Below, one piece after another: positions 1-10,135 of a DNA stretch of 64,000 nt (position 1 is the stretch's first letter; every line of letters starts with the position of its first letter). The position numbers and the translations under genes were made by a program. Source of the DNA: a bacterium (GTDB lineage Bacteria > Myxococcota_A > UBA9160 > UBA4427); assembly GCA_024742285.1 (NCBI GenBank), contig JANSYR010000003.1, forward strand, positions 248,001-312,000. Direction: 5' to 3'. Below the pieces are notes generated by a model. That model was not told where the DNA came from. It searched no databases and saw only the letters and a list, made by a program, of their open reading frames with translations.

Positions 1-178
1 GGTCCCAGCTGGTCGAGCAGGTGAGCTCCGGCTGCTTGTAGGCGTGCGCCCCGGAGGGGGCGAGGACCAGGAGGAGAGCGGTCGCCGCGAGGAGACCGCT
101 CAGGAAACGGGATCGGCGCCGGGACTGAGGGGGGACGGGCCCGGGCCGGCCGGGAGGGGTCTCGTAGCTGCGCATCAT
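1..178 (-). CDS. Secreted protein, N-terminal part only
   Basis: Runs off the left edge, so only the first 59 codons are visible. It opens with two consecutive ATGs (178 and 175) and reads without stops to the edge. Residues 1-24 are Pro/Arg-rich. Residues about 25-46 form a hydrophobic core ending in an Ala-His-Ala type signal peptidase I site, followed by a mature start YKQPELTC. A secreted or periplasmic protein is therefore expected. The visible mature part is too short to name a family. It is divergent from the fumarase gene, with about 210 bases between the two starts. Confidence 0.55.
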   Translation of the reverse strand, partial: MMRSYETPPGRPGPVPPQSRRRSRFLSGLLAATALLLVLAPSGAHAYKQPELTCSTSWD

Positions 179-390
179 GACTCCGATAATAGGGAGGGCC
201 GCAGGTGGCGTCAGGCACGCCGCGAGCGCTCCCCGCATTTCCCTTCGGTCGCGCGCCGACGGGATCTGAGGTTTTGGGGGCCGACCGCCCCGATTTCGTT
301 CACGAATTCACCCGACCGGAGGTCCCTCGGCTACAGTCGCGGCCCCCGAGGCCGGGTCCCACACGGCTTCGGAAGGATGGAGAGGGATCG

Positions 391-1990
<1,600 letters not shown>

Positions 1991-2001
<11 letters not shown>

Positions 2002-2021
2002 TTCTCCGAATCAGATCTTCG
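1991..2021 (+). terminator. Perfect hairpin overlapping the fumarase stop codon
   Basis: Left arm 1991-2004 (CGAAGATCTGATTC) and right arm 2008-2021 are perfect 14-bp inverted complements around a 3-base loop. The fumarase stop TGA (1999-2001) lies inside the left arm. No T-run follows, so this is not a textbook intrinsic terminator. It may act as an mRNA 3'-end stabiliser, an attenuating terminator before the MFS gene, or a protein-binding palindrome. Confidence 0.5.
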
Positions 2022-2054
2022 TAGGCCGCGGGCACTTTCGCGGCGGAGTCCGTC

Positions 2055-3371
2055 GTGGCGGTTGATCCGGATCGATCGCCCACCCGCCAGGTCATCGCGA
2101 TGCCGGCGGTGCGCCGGTTCCTGGGCGCCCAGTTCTTCTCGGCGTTCGCGCGGTCGCTCCTCCAGGCGACGATCGCGTGGCATCTCTGGAAGCTGACCGA
2201 GTCGTACTTCATGCTCGGCGTGATCGGGTTCGTCGAGTTCGTGCCGGTGATCCCGGTCTCGCTCTTCGCCGGCGCTTTCGCGGACGCCCACGATCGCAAG
2301 CGGATCGTGCTCTCGACGCGGTCGCTCACGCTCTGCGGCGCACTCGTCCTCGCGCTGGCGACCCGCGCGGCCTCGCCCGAGGTCGAGACCGGCGTCGTCC
2401 TCGCGACGGCCTTCGCGCTCGCCTTCTCGTCCTCCTTCGAGAACCCCGCGAGCACGTCGATCCTGCCGAACCTCGTGCCGATCCGGATCTTCGCTTCGGC
2501 GACCGTCGTCTCCGCGAACGTCCGGAACGTCGCGCGCATGAGCGGACCGGTCGCGATGGGCGCGCTCACGGCGGGCTTCGGGATCGCCTCCGCCTATCAG
2601 GTGACCGTCGGATGCCTCGCCGCGTCGCTGGTCCTGCTGTCGGGGGTCACGGTGCCGCGCCCGGCCGCCGAGGCGCGCCCGCGGGTCTCCTGGGTCGCCG
2701 TCCGCGAGGGGCTCGTCTTCGTTCGCGAGCAGAAGGCGATCCTCGGATCGATGACCCTCGACATGTTCGCGGTCATCTTCGCCGGGGCGACGGCGATGCT
2801 CCCGGTCTACGCGGACGAGATCCTCGGGGTCGGCGAGTTCGGGTACGGGCTGCTCTCGGCGTCGATGCAGCTCGGGACGCTGGTGATGGCGGCGATCATG
2901 TTGTGGCTGCCTCCCTTCGAGCGGCCCGGGCGGGCACTGCTCTGGGCCGTGCTCGGCTTCGGGCTCTCGACGATCGTGTTCGGCCTCTCGCGCTCCTTCC
3001 CACTCTCGGTCGCGGCCTTCGTCCTGGCAGGCATGGCCGATCAGGTCAGCATGGTGACGCGCTCGGTGATCCTCCAGCTCTCCACGCCGGACGCGCTCCG
3101 CGGACGCGTCAACTCCGTCGGCATGATCTTCATCGGCGCGAGCAACGAGCTCGGTGCGGCGGAGTCCGGGTTCCTGGCGGCCGTCACGAACGCGACGGTG
3201 TCGGTCGTCGCGGGCGGGTTCGCCTGCCTCGGGGCGCTGGGACTCGTGAACGCGCGGATGCCGCAGCTGCGCGACTTCGAGGTCGGCGCGGTGCGCGTCG
3301 GCGGAGATCCGACCGCAACGCACGCTATCGTGGCAACCGCGTCCGGGAACAGGCGTGGGGGACGGAAATGA
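2055..3371 (+). CDS. MFS transporter, EntS/DHA3-like exporter
   Basis: A 438-aa membrane protein with about 12 hydrophobic segments. The family is recognised from the N-terminal pattern MPAVRRFLGAQFFSAFARSL, a first long helix pair, and the cytoplasmic loop FADAHDRKRIV matching the MFS motif A region (G-x3-D-x2-DR-K/R). This combination is typical of the MFS_3/EntS group, which exports siderophores or drugs. The substrate cannot be told from sequence. The GTG at 2055 is preceded by GGAG at a suitable distance; an ATG lies at 2100. The stop overlaps the thiolase start (ATGA), so the two are translationally coupled. Confidence 0.85.
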   Translation: MAVDPDRSPTRQVIAMPAVRRFLGAQFFSAFARSLLQATIAWHLWKLTESYFMLGVIGFVEFVPVIPVSLFAGAFADAHDRKRIVLSTRSLTLCGALVLALATRAASPEVETGVVLATAFALAFSSSFENPASTSILPNLVPIRIFASATVVSANVRNVARMSGPVAMGALTAGFGIASAYQVTVGCLAASLVLLSGVTVPRPAAEARPRVSWVAVREGLVFVREQKAILGSMTLDMFAVIFAGATAMLPVYADEILGVGEFGYGLLSASMQLGTLVMAAIMLWLPPFERPGRALLWAVLGFGLSTIVFGLSRSFPLSVAAFVLAGMADQVSMVTRSVILQLSTPDALRGRVNSVGMIFIGASNELGAAESGFLAAVTNATVSVVAGGFACLGALGLVNARMPQLRDFEVGAVRVGGDPTATHAIVATASGNRRGGRK

Positions 3372-4552
3372 CACAGCGAGACGTAGTGGTTCTGGGCGCG
3401 GCGCGCTCGGCGATCGGGACCTTCCAGGGAGGGCTCTCAGGGATCGAGCCCGCCGACCTGGCCGGTCAGGTCATGAAGGCGTCGATCGAGCGGTCCGGCG
3501 TCGAGCCGGAGCAGATCGAGTACGTGACGGTCGGGAACACGATTCCCACGGAGAGCCGCTTCGCCTACGTCGCCCGGGTGGCGAGCATTCAGGCCGGTCT
3601 CTCGATGGACTCCGTCGCGATGTCCGTGAACCGCCTCTGTTCCTCCGGTCTGCAGGGCATCGTCACGACGGCGCAGAACATCCTGCTCGGCGACTGCGAC
3701 TACGGCGTGGGCGGCGGGGTCGAGGTGATGAGCCGCGGTGCCTATCTCAGCCCGGCCCTGCGGAGCGGCGCGCGGATGGGGGATTCGACCCTGATCGACA
3801 GCATGCTCGCGACGCTGACCGACCCCTTCGGCGTCGGTCACATGGGGATCACCGCCGAGAACCTGGCCGCCAAGTGGGGCATCACGCGCGAGGAGCAGGA
3901 CGCCTTGGCCGTCGAGTCCCATCGGCGCGCCGCGGCCGCGATCGCGGAGGGCCGATTCAAGGAGCAGATCGTCCCCGTCGCGCTGAAGACGCGAAAGGGC
4001 GAAGTCTCCTTCGAGACCGACGAGCACGTGAAGCCCGATACTTCGCTCGAGAGCCTCGCGGGCCTGCGCCCCGCCTTCAAGAAGGACGGGACCGTGACCG
4101 CCGGCAACGCTTCGGGCATCAACGACGGCGCCGCCTTCTTCGTGCTCGGCGAAGCGGACGCGGCGGCGAAGCAGGGACACACGCCGCTCGCGCGCCTGGT
4201 CGGCTACGCGGTCGCCGGCGTGCCGAACGACGTGATGGGCGAGGGGCCGATCCCCGCGAGCCGGCGGGTGCTGGACCGGTGCGGCCTGACCCTCGACCAG
4301 ATGGACGTCATCGAGTCGAACGAGGCGTTCGCGGCCCAGGCCATCGCGGTCGCGCGGGGTCTCGAGCTCGACATGGAGAAGACGAACCCGAACGGCGGGG
4401 CGATCGCCCTCGGTCATCCGATCGGCTGCTCCGGCGCGTTCCTCGCGACGAAGGCCCTCTACGAGCTGCATCGCACCGGCGGGCGCCACGCCCTCGTGAC
4501 GATGTGCGTCGGTGGCGGTCAGGGGATCGCGGCGGTCTTCGAACGACTCTGA
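3368..4552 (+). CDS. Acetyl-CoA acetyltransferase (thiolase II family)
   Basis: Catalyses condensation of two acetyl-CoA, or thiolytic cleavage of 3-ketoacyl-CoA. The 394-aa length is the family norm. Nucleophilic Cys91 lies in NRLCSSG, His350 in GHPIGCSG and the second active-site Cys380 in TMCVGGGQG, close to the positions in PhaA/AtoB thiolases. Biosynthetic (PhaA-like) and degradative (FadA-like) roles cannot be separated here; two acyl-CoA dehydrogenases elsewhere in the window fit beta-oxidation. The start ATG overlaps the stop of the MFS gene by ATGA. The frame is open far upstream into the MFS gene, but that part is out-of-frame shadow coding. A MAPEG gene follows 25 bases downstream. 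Confidence 0.95.
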   Translation: MTQRDVVVLGAARSAIGTFQGGLSGIEPADLAGQVMKASIERSGVEPEQIEYVTVGNTIPTESRFAYVARVASIQAGLSMDSVAMSVNRLCSSGLQGIVTTAQNILLGDCDYGVGGGVEVMSRGAYLSPALRSGARMGDSTLIDSMLATLTDPFGVGHMGITAENLAAKWGITREEQDALAVESHRRAAAAIAEGRFKEQIVPVALKTRKGEVSFETDEHVKPDTSLESLAGLRPAFKKDGTVTAGNASGINDGAAFFVLGEADAAAKQGHTPLARLVGYAVAGVPNDVMGEGPIPASRRVLDRCGLTLDQMDVIESNEAFAAQAIAVARGLELDMEKTNPNGGAIALGHPIGCSGAFLATKALYELHRTGGRHALVTMCVGGGQGIAAVFERL

Positions 4553-4577
4553 CAGTCATGACGGAGGGAGACCTGAC

Positions 4578-4967
4578 ATGGAAGCGACCTATCCGGCTCT
4601 GATCACGTGCATCGCGATCCTCGAATACATGGCCTTCACGCTGCGGACGGGCTTCGGCCGCCAGAAATACGGGGTCGAGGTCCCCGCCGTGACCGGGCAT
4701 CCGGAGTTCGAGCGGATCTTCCGCGTTCAGCAGAATACGCTGGAACAGCTGATCATCTTCCTGCCCGCGCTCTGGATCTTCTCGTCGTTCGTGAGTCCGA
4801 CGATCGGTGCGGGGGTCGGGCTCCTGTTCGTGATCGGCCGTCCGATCTACGCGATCACCTACGTGAAGGATCCCTCGACGCGAACGCTCGGGTTCCTGAT
4901 GGGCTTCTTCGCGAACGTGGTCCTCGTTCTCGGGAGCCTCGGTGGGGTCATTGCGAGTCTGCTCTAG
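4578..4967 (+). CDS. MAPEG family membrane protein
   Basis: A 129-aa integral membrane protein with about four hydrophobic helices. The MAPEG family (microsomal glutathione transferase/eicosanoid metabolism-like) is recognised from a short first helix, a basic [14 protein letters not shown] loop and the signature [14 protein letters not shown] at about residues 46-59. The ATG at 4578 follows GGGAG at 4566-4570. Bacterial members are proposed glutathione or lipid-peroxide detoxification proteins; the substrate is unknown. It lies 25 bases behind the thiolase and overlaps the start of the next, lipoprotein, gene, suggesting one transcript. Confidence 0.85.
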   Translation: MEATYPALITCIAILEYMAFTLRTGFGRQKYGVEVPAVTGHPEFERIFRVQQNTLEQLIIFLPALWIFSSFVSPTIGAGVGLLFVIGRPIYAITYVKDPSTRTLGFLMGFFANVVLVLGSLGGVIASLL

Positions 4968-5427
4968 AGGGGGCGGATCGAACCGAAGGCTCCTCGGGTG
5001 CGCCTTGCTGTTCGCGCTGGTGGGCTGCGGCGATCCGGTCGGGACGCCCTGCGAAATCGTCGGCGACGGATTTCATGCCCGCCACGATTGTGAGCACAGG
5101 TGTCTGTCTCGGTGGCAGATCACCTGCCCGAGCGGCGCAGCGGTCACGCCCGACACCTGTTCCGGCGCCTTCGGCTGCACACCCGGCAGCTGTCCGAGCG
5201 GCAGCGTCTGCTACGCCGATGACGACCCGTTCGACGACCGAAGCTTCTGTGTGGTCGCAGACGCGTGCGGTCCGCTCGACGCCGCAGCGCTCGCGGACTG
5301 GGAGCGTCGCAGCCTGGCTCGTCAGAAGGCCGTGATCGCCGAGCGAGCGGCCAGGGAAGCGCGCAAGGCGGCCTGGCAGGCCGAGCATCCCGACGCGGTC
5401 ACGGCTCCCGGAGCGACCCGCCCCTGA
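4942..5427 (+). CDS. Small cysteine-rich lipoprotein, unknown function
   Basis: I do not recognise a family. The 161-aa product has a short basic segment (SNRRLL), a hydrophobic stretch and a lipobox LVGC at about residues 26-29, so it should be a lipid-anchored envelope protein. The mature part holds ten further cysteines between the anchor and about residue 110, an even number consistent with disulfides. A charged Ala/Arg/Glu helix of about 40 residues and a Pro-containing tail follow. The GTG at 4942 is five bases after GGGAG and lies inside the end of the MAPEG gene, so translation is probably coupled. TTG at 4951 is an alternative start. Confidence 0.6.
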   Translation: MGSLRVCSRGGGSNRRLLGCALLFALVGCGDPVGTPCEIVGDGFHARHDCEHRCLSRWQITCPSGAAVTPDTCSGAFGCTPGSCPSGSVCYADDDPFDDRSFCVVADACGPLDAAALADWERRSLARQKAVIAERAAREARKAAWQAEHPDAVTAPGATRP

Positions 5428-5727
5428 CCCGAGCCGGGCCGCCGGGGCCTCGTGCACCCCGTCGCGTGCCGTCCGACCGGATGGACGCGAGCGGGTCCCC
5501 GGCGGATCGAATCCTCCACGGGCTTGCCTGCGGAGCACGCAACCCGCCGGCAACACCGCCGCGTGTCGCCGGAGGGGGACGCCCTCCGGAGAGGCCGTCG
5601 CGCTTTTTGCGTCACCCGAAGCCCCTCCTCAGGGACTTACGAGGCGAGGGTGGAGTTCCCCGTCTTCGTCCAGGGACGAGGGGCTCCGCGAACGAGTTCT
5701 CTCGAATCGTCCCGAGGTGACGCGACG
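5428..5727. other. 300-base intergenic stretch with a hairpin
   Basis: No convincing coding region on either strand. It contains a GC-rich inverted repeat at 5569-5589 (CCGGAGGG / CCCTCCGG, 5-base loop), with a run of five T at 5604-5608. This could be a weak terminator for the lipoprotein gene upstream. Nothing else was seen. Confidence 0.35.
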
Positions 5728-5874
5728 ATGATGGCGCGATCGATGCTCTGGCTCAGATACGGCTTCTGTACCTGCCTGGGATTGGCAGTGATCGGTTTGG
5801 CTGCGGTCTCCCCCGATCCCCTGCCGGATGCATCCACCGGAACCGACGTCCCCAGGGACGCCGGCCTCCGCTAG
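5728..5874 (+). CDS. Possible 48-aa secreted or membrane peptide
   Basis: Two adjacent ATGs open a short frame whose first 28 residues look like a signal or membrane segment: Arg residues, then a hydrophobic run of mixed Gly/Leu/Ala/Val. About 20 polar residues (PDPLPDASTGTDVP) follow. A GAGGTGA purine tract lies about 8 bases upstream. No family is recognised. A strong hairpin follows 57 bases downstream, consistent with a small transcription unit. In DNA this GC-rich a 48-codon frame can be chance; the signal-like start is the main argument for it. Confidence 0.3.
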   Translation: MMARSMLWLRYGFCTCLGLAVIGLAAVSPDPLPDASTGTDVPRDAGLR

Positions 5875-5931
5875 CCCCCACGCTCCGTCTCCTCCCATCC
5901 GAAAAGGGTCCATCGACTCCCTGGATGGACC

Positions 5932-5964
5932 GCCGCCCCACCGTCCCTCGAGCGGTGGGGCGGC
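5932..5964 (+). terminator. 12-bp GC hairpin before the RNA methyltransferase gene
   Basis: Arms 5932-5943 (GCCGCCCCACCG) and 5953-5964 are perfect complements around a 9-base loop, followed by CTCGTTT. Its place between the small peptide frame and the next gene fits a transcription terminator. The T-run is short. Confidence 0.5.
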
Positions 5965-6030
5965 CTCGTTTCGGGGCCCCGTTCCGCCGAGGGCTTCGCG
6001 CTCCGCCCCGCGCTGTGCTTCGCTCGCGCG

Positions 6031-6861
6031 ATGGACCCCGTCCGGATCGAATCACTCGAGGATCCCCGGATCGCCGACTACCGGAACCTGAAGGACGCGC
6101 AGCTCGCCCGCGATCGCGACCGCTTCATCGTCGAAGGGCGCGGCAACCTCCGGGTCCTCCTCGAGCGTTCGCCCCTCGTCCCCGAATCGATCCTGCTGTC
6201 GGACCGCGCGTGGGCCGCGCTCGAAGCCGAACTCGGCGACGCACGGCCCGACTGTCCGATCTTCGTCGCATCGCAGTCCGTCCTCGACGCGATCGTCGGC
6301 TTTGCGATCCACCGCGGCGTGCTGTCCGCCTGTGCGCGGCCGGCGTCTCGGGATCCGCTCGCGCTCGTCCGCGAGACGATCTCGCGCGCCGGGTCGCGGT
6401 CGCGCTCGGCGCGCTTCGTCCTGCTCGAAGGCCTGACCAATCACGACAACGTGGGCGGGATCCTGCGCAGCGCGATGGCCCTCGGCGGCGACGCGGTCCT
6501 GCTCTGCCCGCGTTCTTGTGATCCGCTCTACCGGAAGGCGATCCGGACCTCGATGGGCGGGAGCCTGGTCGTTCCCTTCGCCCGCGCGGAGGACTTCGAC
6601 GCGCTGCTGGCCGGCCTGGTCGATCTCGGCGTCGCGGTCGTCGGCCTCGATCCCGATCCCCGGGGCATCGATCTCGCGGACCTCGACCCGAGCGCGCTCG
6701 GGCACACGGCGCTCCTGGTCGGGACCGAAGGCGAGGGGATCTCCGAGGCGGCCCTCGCGCGGGCGACCCACCGCGCCCGGATCGACATGGAGCCCGGGGT
6801 CGATTCCCTGAACGTCTCCGTCGCGGCCGCGATCGCGCTCCACCGCTTTCGCGCGAGGTGA
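6031..6861 (+). CDS. TrmH/SpoU-family RNA 2'-O-methyltransferase
   Basis: An SPOUT-fold enzyme that methylates a ribose 2'-OH in tRNA or rRNA with S-adenosylmethionine. The 276-aa protein has an N-terminal substrate-binding region (about 1-110) and a C-terminal SpoU domain. The three SpoU motifs are visible: motif 1 TNHDNVGGILRSA (136-148, with the catalytic Arg), motif 2 GTEGEGIS (231-238) and motif 3 DSLNVSVAAAIALH (258-271), which form the trefoil knot. The target (tRNA Gm18, 23S Gm2251 or another) cannot be assigned. ATG 6031 is the only start consistent with the N-terminal domain. The amidotransferase gene starts 65 bases downstream. Confidence 0.9.
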   Translation: MDPVRIESLEDPRIADYRNLKDAQLARDRDRFIVEGRGNLRVLLERSPLVPESILLSDRAWAALEAELGDARPDCPIFVASQSVLDAIVGFAIHRGVLSACARPASRDPLALVRETISRAGSRSRSARFVLLEGLTNHDNVGGILRSAMALGGDAVLLCPRSCDPLYRKAIRTSMGGSLVVPFARAEDFDALLAGLVDLGVAVVGLDPDPRGIDLADLDPSALGHTALLVGTEGEGISEAALARATHRARIDMEPGVDSLNVSVAAAIALHRFRAR

Positions 6862-6926
6862 CCGCCGGCCATTGCGGCCCGTCGTTCGGAGCCCGACGTT
6901 ACGTCCTTCGCAGAGGAGCGAGCGAC

Positions 6927-7652
6927 GTGGCGCGCGATGGATCGATTCTGGTGGTGAAGACGGGAGAGGCGCTCGCGCCCGTGAAGGCGGCGCGCGGCGA
7001 CTTCCACCAATGGATCGCGAAGGGCATGGGGGTCGCCGACGACGAGCTGGCGGTGGCGCACGTCCATGCGGGCGATCCGCTTCCTGATCCCGCCTCGATC
7101 TCGGGGGTCGTCGTGACGGGCTCGCCGCTCATGGTCACCGACCGCGCCGATTGGAGCGAAGCCTCGGCGGCGTGGCTCGCGAAGATCGTCGAGGCGGACG
7201 CGATGCCGGTTCTCGGCATCTGCTACGGCCACCAGCTCCTGGCCCACGCCCTCGGCGGCGAGGTCGGGGCGAATCCGAACGGACGCGAGATGGGGACCGT
7301 CGAGGTCCGACACGATACGGCGGCGATCGTCGACGATCCGGTCCTGATCGGGGCCGTCGAGCCGGGGCACATGTCCCATCTCGAGAGCGTTCTCCGGCCG
7401 CCGTCCGACGCGCAGGTGCTCGCGACGACGGACCTCGAGGCCCACGCGGTGCTCAAGTTCGGTCCGCGACAATGGGGGCTGCAGTACCACCCGGAGTTCG
7501 ACCGGGACATCATGCAGGGGTACGTCGCGGCCCGCCGCGAGATCATCGAGAGCGAGGGGCTCGACCCGGATGCGATGATCGAGAACGCGGTCGAGACCCC
7601 GGTCCTCACGAGCACCCTCGAGCGGTTCGCGGCCTTCGTCGAGAAGGGCTGA
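6927..7652 (+). CDS. Class I glutamine amidotransferase-like protein
   Basis: A 241-aa stand-alone GATase1 domain. The catalytic triad is visible: Cys99 in LGICYGHQLL, His188 and Glu190 in LQYHPEF. Members hydrolyse glutamine or gamma-glutamyl compounds; many are annotated GMP synthase-like, but no synthetase domain is present or adjacent. The frame is open from 6858, but GTG 6927 follows a good site (AGAGGAG) and begins with the usual SILVVKTGE strand. It lies 65 bases after the RNA methyltransferase, probably in the same transcript, and converges on the PilZ gene. The exact substrate is unknown. Confidence 0.8.
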   Translation: MARDGSILVVKTGEALAPVKAARGDFHQWIAKGMGVADDELAVAHVHAGDPLPDPASISGVVVTGSPLMVTDRADWSEASAAWLAKIVEADAMPVLGICYGHQLLAHALGGEVGANPNGREMGTVEVRHDTAAIVDDPVLIGAVEPGHMSHLESVLRPPSDAQVLATTDLEAHAVLKFGPRQWGLQYHPEFDRDIMQGYVAARREIIESEGLDPDAMIENAVETPVLTSTLERFAAFVEKG

Positions 7653-7683
7653 CGCGCGGAGCGCAGGGGGCCGGGGCGCGCGA

Positions 7684-8409
7684 TCAGCGCCGTGAGTGCC
7701 GCTTTACGCGGGCGCGGGCCTTCTCTTCCGCTCGCGCTTCGTCGCGGTGGCGCCGCACCTGCTCGCGGTAGACCCAGCGAAGCAGCTGCGAACGATTCGT
7801 CTCGTCGAGCCCCGCGAACTCGACCGCCGTGCTCGGCTTGCCGCGTCGGGTCGTCGGCGCGTCCGGTGCGCGGACGATCCGACCGGGGAGCACGAAGCAG
7901 AGCGAGCCGGGCAGCTCGAAATGGCAGACCACGTCTTCATCGACCCCGAAGTCGTCGTCGCTGGCGAAGCGGAGGCCGCCGGCCGAGACGTCGAGGAGGT
8001 CGAATACGTCGTCGATCGGCTCGTCCTGGTCTTCCGCGGGGCCCGGCATCACGAGCCGCACGACGCGGACCTGGTAGCCGTGGGCGGAGACCCGGACGAA
8101 GGCGCGCTGCTGGACTCGCTCCCATTCGGCCTCGATCCTGAGACCGAAGGTCGAAGGCGAGCACGCCACGACCGTCGCCTGGGTCGCGTAGCGCGCGTCG
8201 TCGGGGATCGGGCACTCGACGAGCAGGCTCTCGCCGCGGCGCAGAGGCTCGATCGAGCCGAGGAACCAGTGGGTTCCGTCCTCGACGTGGTCGACCGGGA
8301 CGACCAGCGGAAAGCCGCCGGCGGGTCCCTCCGGATGCAGGATCACGAGACGCCCGGCCTCGATGATGAGCCGGCGCGTCTGTGGGCTGGCGTCTTCCAC
8401 GTCTTCCAC
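7684..8409 (-). CDS. PilZ-domain protein (YcgR-like), probable c-di-GMP receptor
   Basis: A 241-aa cytoplasmic protein. Residues about 10-95 resemble the YcgR N-terminal beta domain. A PilZ domain follows, with the c-di-GMP-binding signature: RxxxR at 102-106 (QQRAFVR) and DxSxxG at 140-145 (DVSAGG). An Arg/Lys/Glu-rich tail ends the protein. Such proteins transmit c-di-GMP levels to motility or exopolysaccharide machinery. The GTG at 8409 follows GAGGGGA at a normal distance; a second in-frame GTG lies at 8400. It is divergent from the MerR-type gene and convergent with the amidotransferase. No flagellar or polysaccharide genes are nearby. Confidence 0.85.
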   Translation of the reverse strand: MEDVEDASPQTRRLIIEAGRLVILHPEGPAGGFPLVVPVDHVEDGTHWFLGSIEPLRRGESLLVECPIPDDARYATQATVVACSPSTFGLRIEAEWERVQQRAFVRVSAHGYQVRVVRLVMPGPAEDQDEPIDDVFDLLDVSAGGLRFASDDDFGVDEDVVCHFELPGSLCFVLPGRIVRAPDAPTTRRGKPSTAVEFAGLDETNRSQLLRWVYREQVRRHRDEARAEEKARARVKRHSRR

Positions 8410-8536
8410 GTCGCGGTCCCCTCGGCCCGATCGACGGGCCTCGCACTCGTTTCGGCCTGTCCGACCGACGCTTGAGTTCGGGCCCTGCCTGTCGCCCCGA
8501 GGGGAAGAGCGTCAAGCGCGGTGGTGCAGCCCCGCG

Positions 8537-8567
8537 TTGCTCGACATTTCGAGTGATCACTCTTAGA
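8537..8567 (+). promoter_or_regulatory. Candidate MerR-type promoter with palindrome
   Basis: A -35-like TTGCTC (8537-8542) and a weak -10-like CTTAGA (8562-8567) are 19 bases apart, the long spacer typical of MerR-regulated promoters. A perfect 12-bp palindrome, GAGTGATCACTC (8551-8562), sits at the spacer and touches the -10. It lies just before the MerR-type gene, leaving an 8-base leader at most. Autoregulation is inferred; the -10 is poor. Confidence 0.4.
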
Positions 8568-8575
8568 GTCACCGC

Positions 8576-9361
8576 ATGGATTATCGGGTCGCAGCGCTCG
8601 CAGAAGCCGCCGGTGTCGGCGTCGACACCGTGCGCTTCTACCAGTCCCGCGGCCTGATTCCCGGACCGCGGCGCGAGGGTCGCTTCGCGATCTACGGCGA
8701 GGTCCACCTCGAGCGTATCCGGAGGATCCGGGCGCTCCTCGACCAGGGCTTCTCGCTCGCGCAGATTCGCCGACTCCTCGAGGACGAGGCCGCCGAGGGC
8801 AGCTCCGCCGGAGCCCCCGATCGCGCCGACGATCGCGGCCTCCTCGAAGCCCTCGCCGCCCGGAGCATCGGCGAAGGCACCGTCTCCCGGGCCGAGCTCT
8901 CCGCCGAGACCGGCGTCCCCGAGGCGCTGGTCGCGTCGGTGATCCAGGCCGGCCTGATCCAGCCGATCGAGGTGCAGGGCGAGGAGCGCTTCCCGCGCCA
9001 GGACCTCGAGATGGTGAAGGGGGCGCTCGAGATCCTCGGAATGGGTCTGCCCCTCGACCGGCTCCTCGAGCTCGCGGCCCAGCACGCGGCGAACGTCGAC
9101 GCGCTGGCCGAGCAGGCGATCGACCTCTTCGACGATCACGTCCGCACACCGCTGCGCGAGGCCTCGGGCGACGAAGAAGAAGAAGTCCGCCGGACCTTCG
9201 AGCGGCTCCTTCCCCGGGCGACCCAGATCGTCGCCCTGCATTTCCAGCGTACCGTCGTCGCCCGCGCTCTCGCGCGGCTTCGCGGGCGCGGCGAGGAGAG
9301 CGCCCTCGAACGTGCGCTCGATGCGACCCAGAAGGCCCGACTCGAGGTCTCCTGGCGTTAG
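8576..9361 (+). CDS. MerR-family regulator with a second HTH-like segment
   Basis: A 261-aa probable transcription factor. Residues 1-70 are a clear MerR winged helix (VAALAEAAGVGVDTVRFYQS, then GRFAIYGEVHLERI). Residues about 102-170 repeat the layout: SRAELSAETGVPEALVASVI, GLIQP, RFPRQDLEMVKGA and a following G-L-P-L-DRLLEL helix, so a second, diverged MerR-like DNA-binding segment is likely. The rest is helical, with no Cys cluster for metal sensing. The gene ends 12 bases before menG and heads the menaquinone gene run, so it may regulate that operon (inference). The leader is very short and lacks a clear ribosome site. Confidence 0.8.
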   Translation: MDYRVAALAEAAGVGVDTVRFYQSRGLIPGPRREGRFAIYGEVHLERIRRIRALLDQGFSLAQIRRLLEDEAAEGSSAGAPDRADDRGLLEALAARSIGEGTVSRAELSAETGVPEALVASVIQAGLIQPIEVQGEERFPRQDLEMVKGALEILGMGLPLDRLLELAAQHAANVDALAEQAIDLFDDHVRTPLREASGDEEEEVRRTFERLLPRATQIVALHFQRTVVARALARLRGRGEESALERALDATQKARLEVSWR

Positions 9362-9373
9362 GCCTCGAGACGA

Positions 9374-10135
9374 GTGGATGGGCAGAGCAAAGACAGTGGA
9401 GTTTCCGTGGCGTTAGGCGATCTGCCGACCGGTGAAGACAAGCGCGTTCGCGTGCAGGACATGTTCGACCGCATCGCACCGAAATACGATGCGCTCAACC
9501 GCGTGATGAGCATCGGCATGGACCAGCGATGGCGGCGCCGACTGCTCGACAAGATCGGCGTCGGGGACGGTGACCTGGTCGTCGACCTCGCCTGCGGGAC
9601 CGGCGACTTCTGCGAGCTCGTCGAAGAACGGGGCGCCGAGGTCATCGGCGTCGATTTCGCGCTCCAGATGCTGAAGCAGGGGCGCACCCGCGGTCTCGAT
9701 TTCCGCTCGGTCCAGGGCGACGGCGAGTGGCTGCCCTTCAAGACGGCCTCCGTCGACGTGGTGACCTGCGGCTTCGCGCTCCGCAACTTCGTGTCGCTCA
9801 AGGGCGTGCTCGCCGAGACCGCCCGGATCCTGAAGCCCGGCGGGCGGATCGCGCTGGTCGACGTCGATCGCCCCGCGTGGGCCCCGATCCGCGCCGCGCA
9901 TTCCCTCTACTTCGATCGGATCGTGCCCTTCGTCGGCGGCCTCGTCTCCGACAAGAAGGCCTACGCCTATCTCCCGCAGTCGACGGCCTACCTGCCGCCG
10001 CCGGAGGAGCTCAAGGAGATGCTCTCGGGGGCGGGCTTCCTCGAGGTGGAGCGCGAGACCGTCTTCCTCGGCTCCGCGCAGATGCTGACCGGCGTGCGCG
10101 GTCCGCTCACGCCGGTGGGAGGAGGACGCGAGTGA
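9374..10135 (+). CDS. menG: Demethylmenaquinone methyltransferase (MenG/UbiE)
   Basis: Performs the last step of menaquinone synthesis, C-methylation of demethylmenaquinone with S-adenosylmethionine. The 253-aa protein has the UbiE layout: VQDMFDRIAPKYDALNRVMS near the N-terminus, SAM motif I VVDLACGTGDF (69-79), motif GFALRNF at about 134, and LKPGGRI. Start GTG 9374 lies 12 bases after the regulator gene. The stop overlaps the menF start (GTGA). Because the window encodes menaquinone but no ubiquinone genes, the MenG role is preferred over UbiE; a dual role is possible. Confidence 0.93.
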   Translation: MDGQSKDSGVSVALGDLPTGEDKRVRVQDMFDRIAPKYDALNRVMSIGMDQRWRRRLLDKIGVGDGDLVVDLACGTGDFCELVEERGAEVIGVDFALQMLKQGRTRGLDFRSVQGDGEWLPFKTASVDVVTCGFALRNFVSLKGVLAETARILKPGGRIALVDVDRPAWAPIRAAHSLYFDRIVPFVGGLVSDKKAYAYLPQSTAYLPPPEELKEMLSGAGFLEVERETVFLGSAQMLTGVRGPLTPVGGGRE

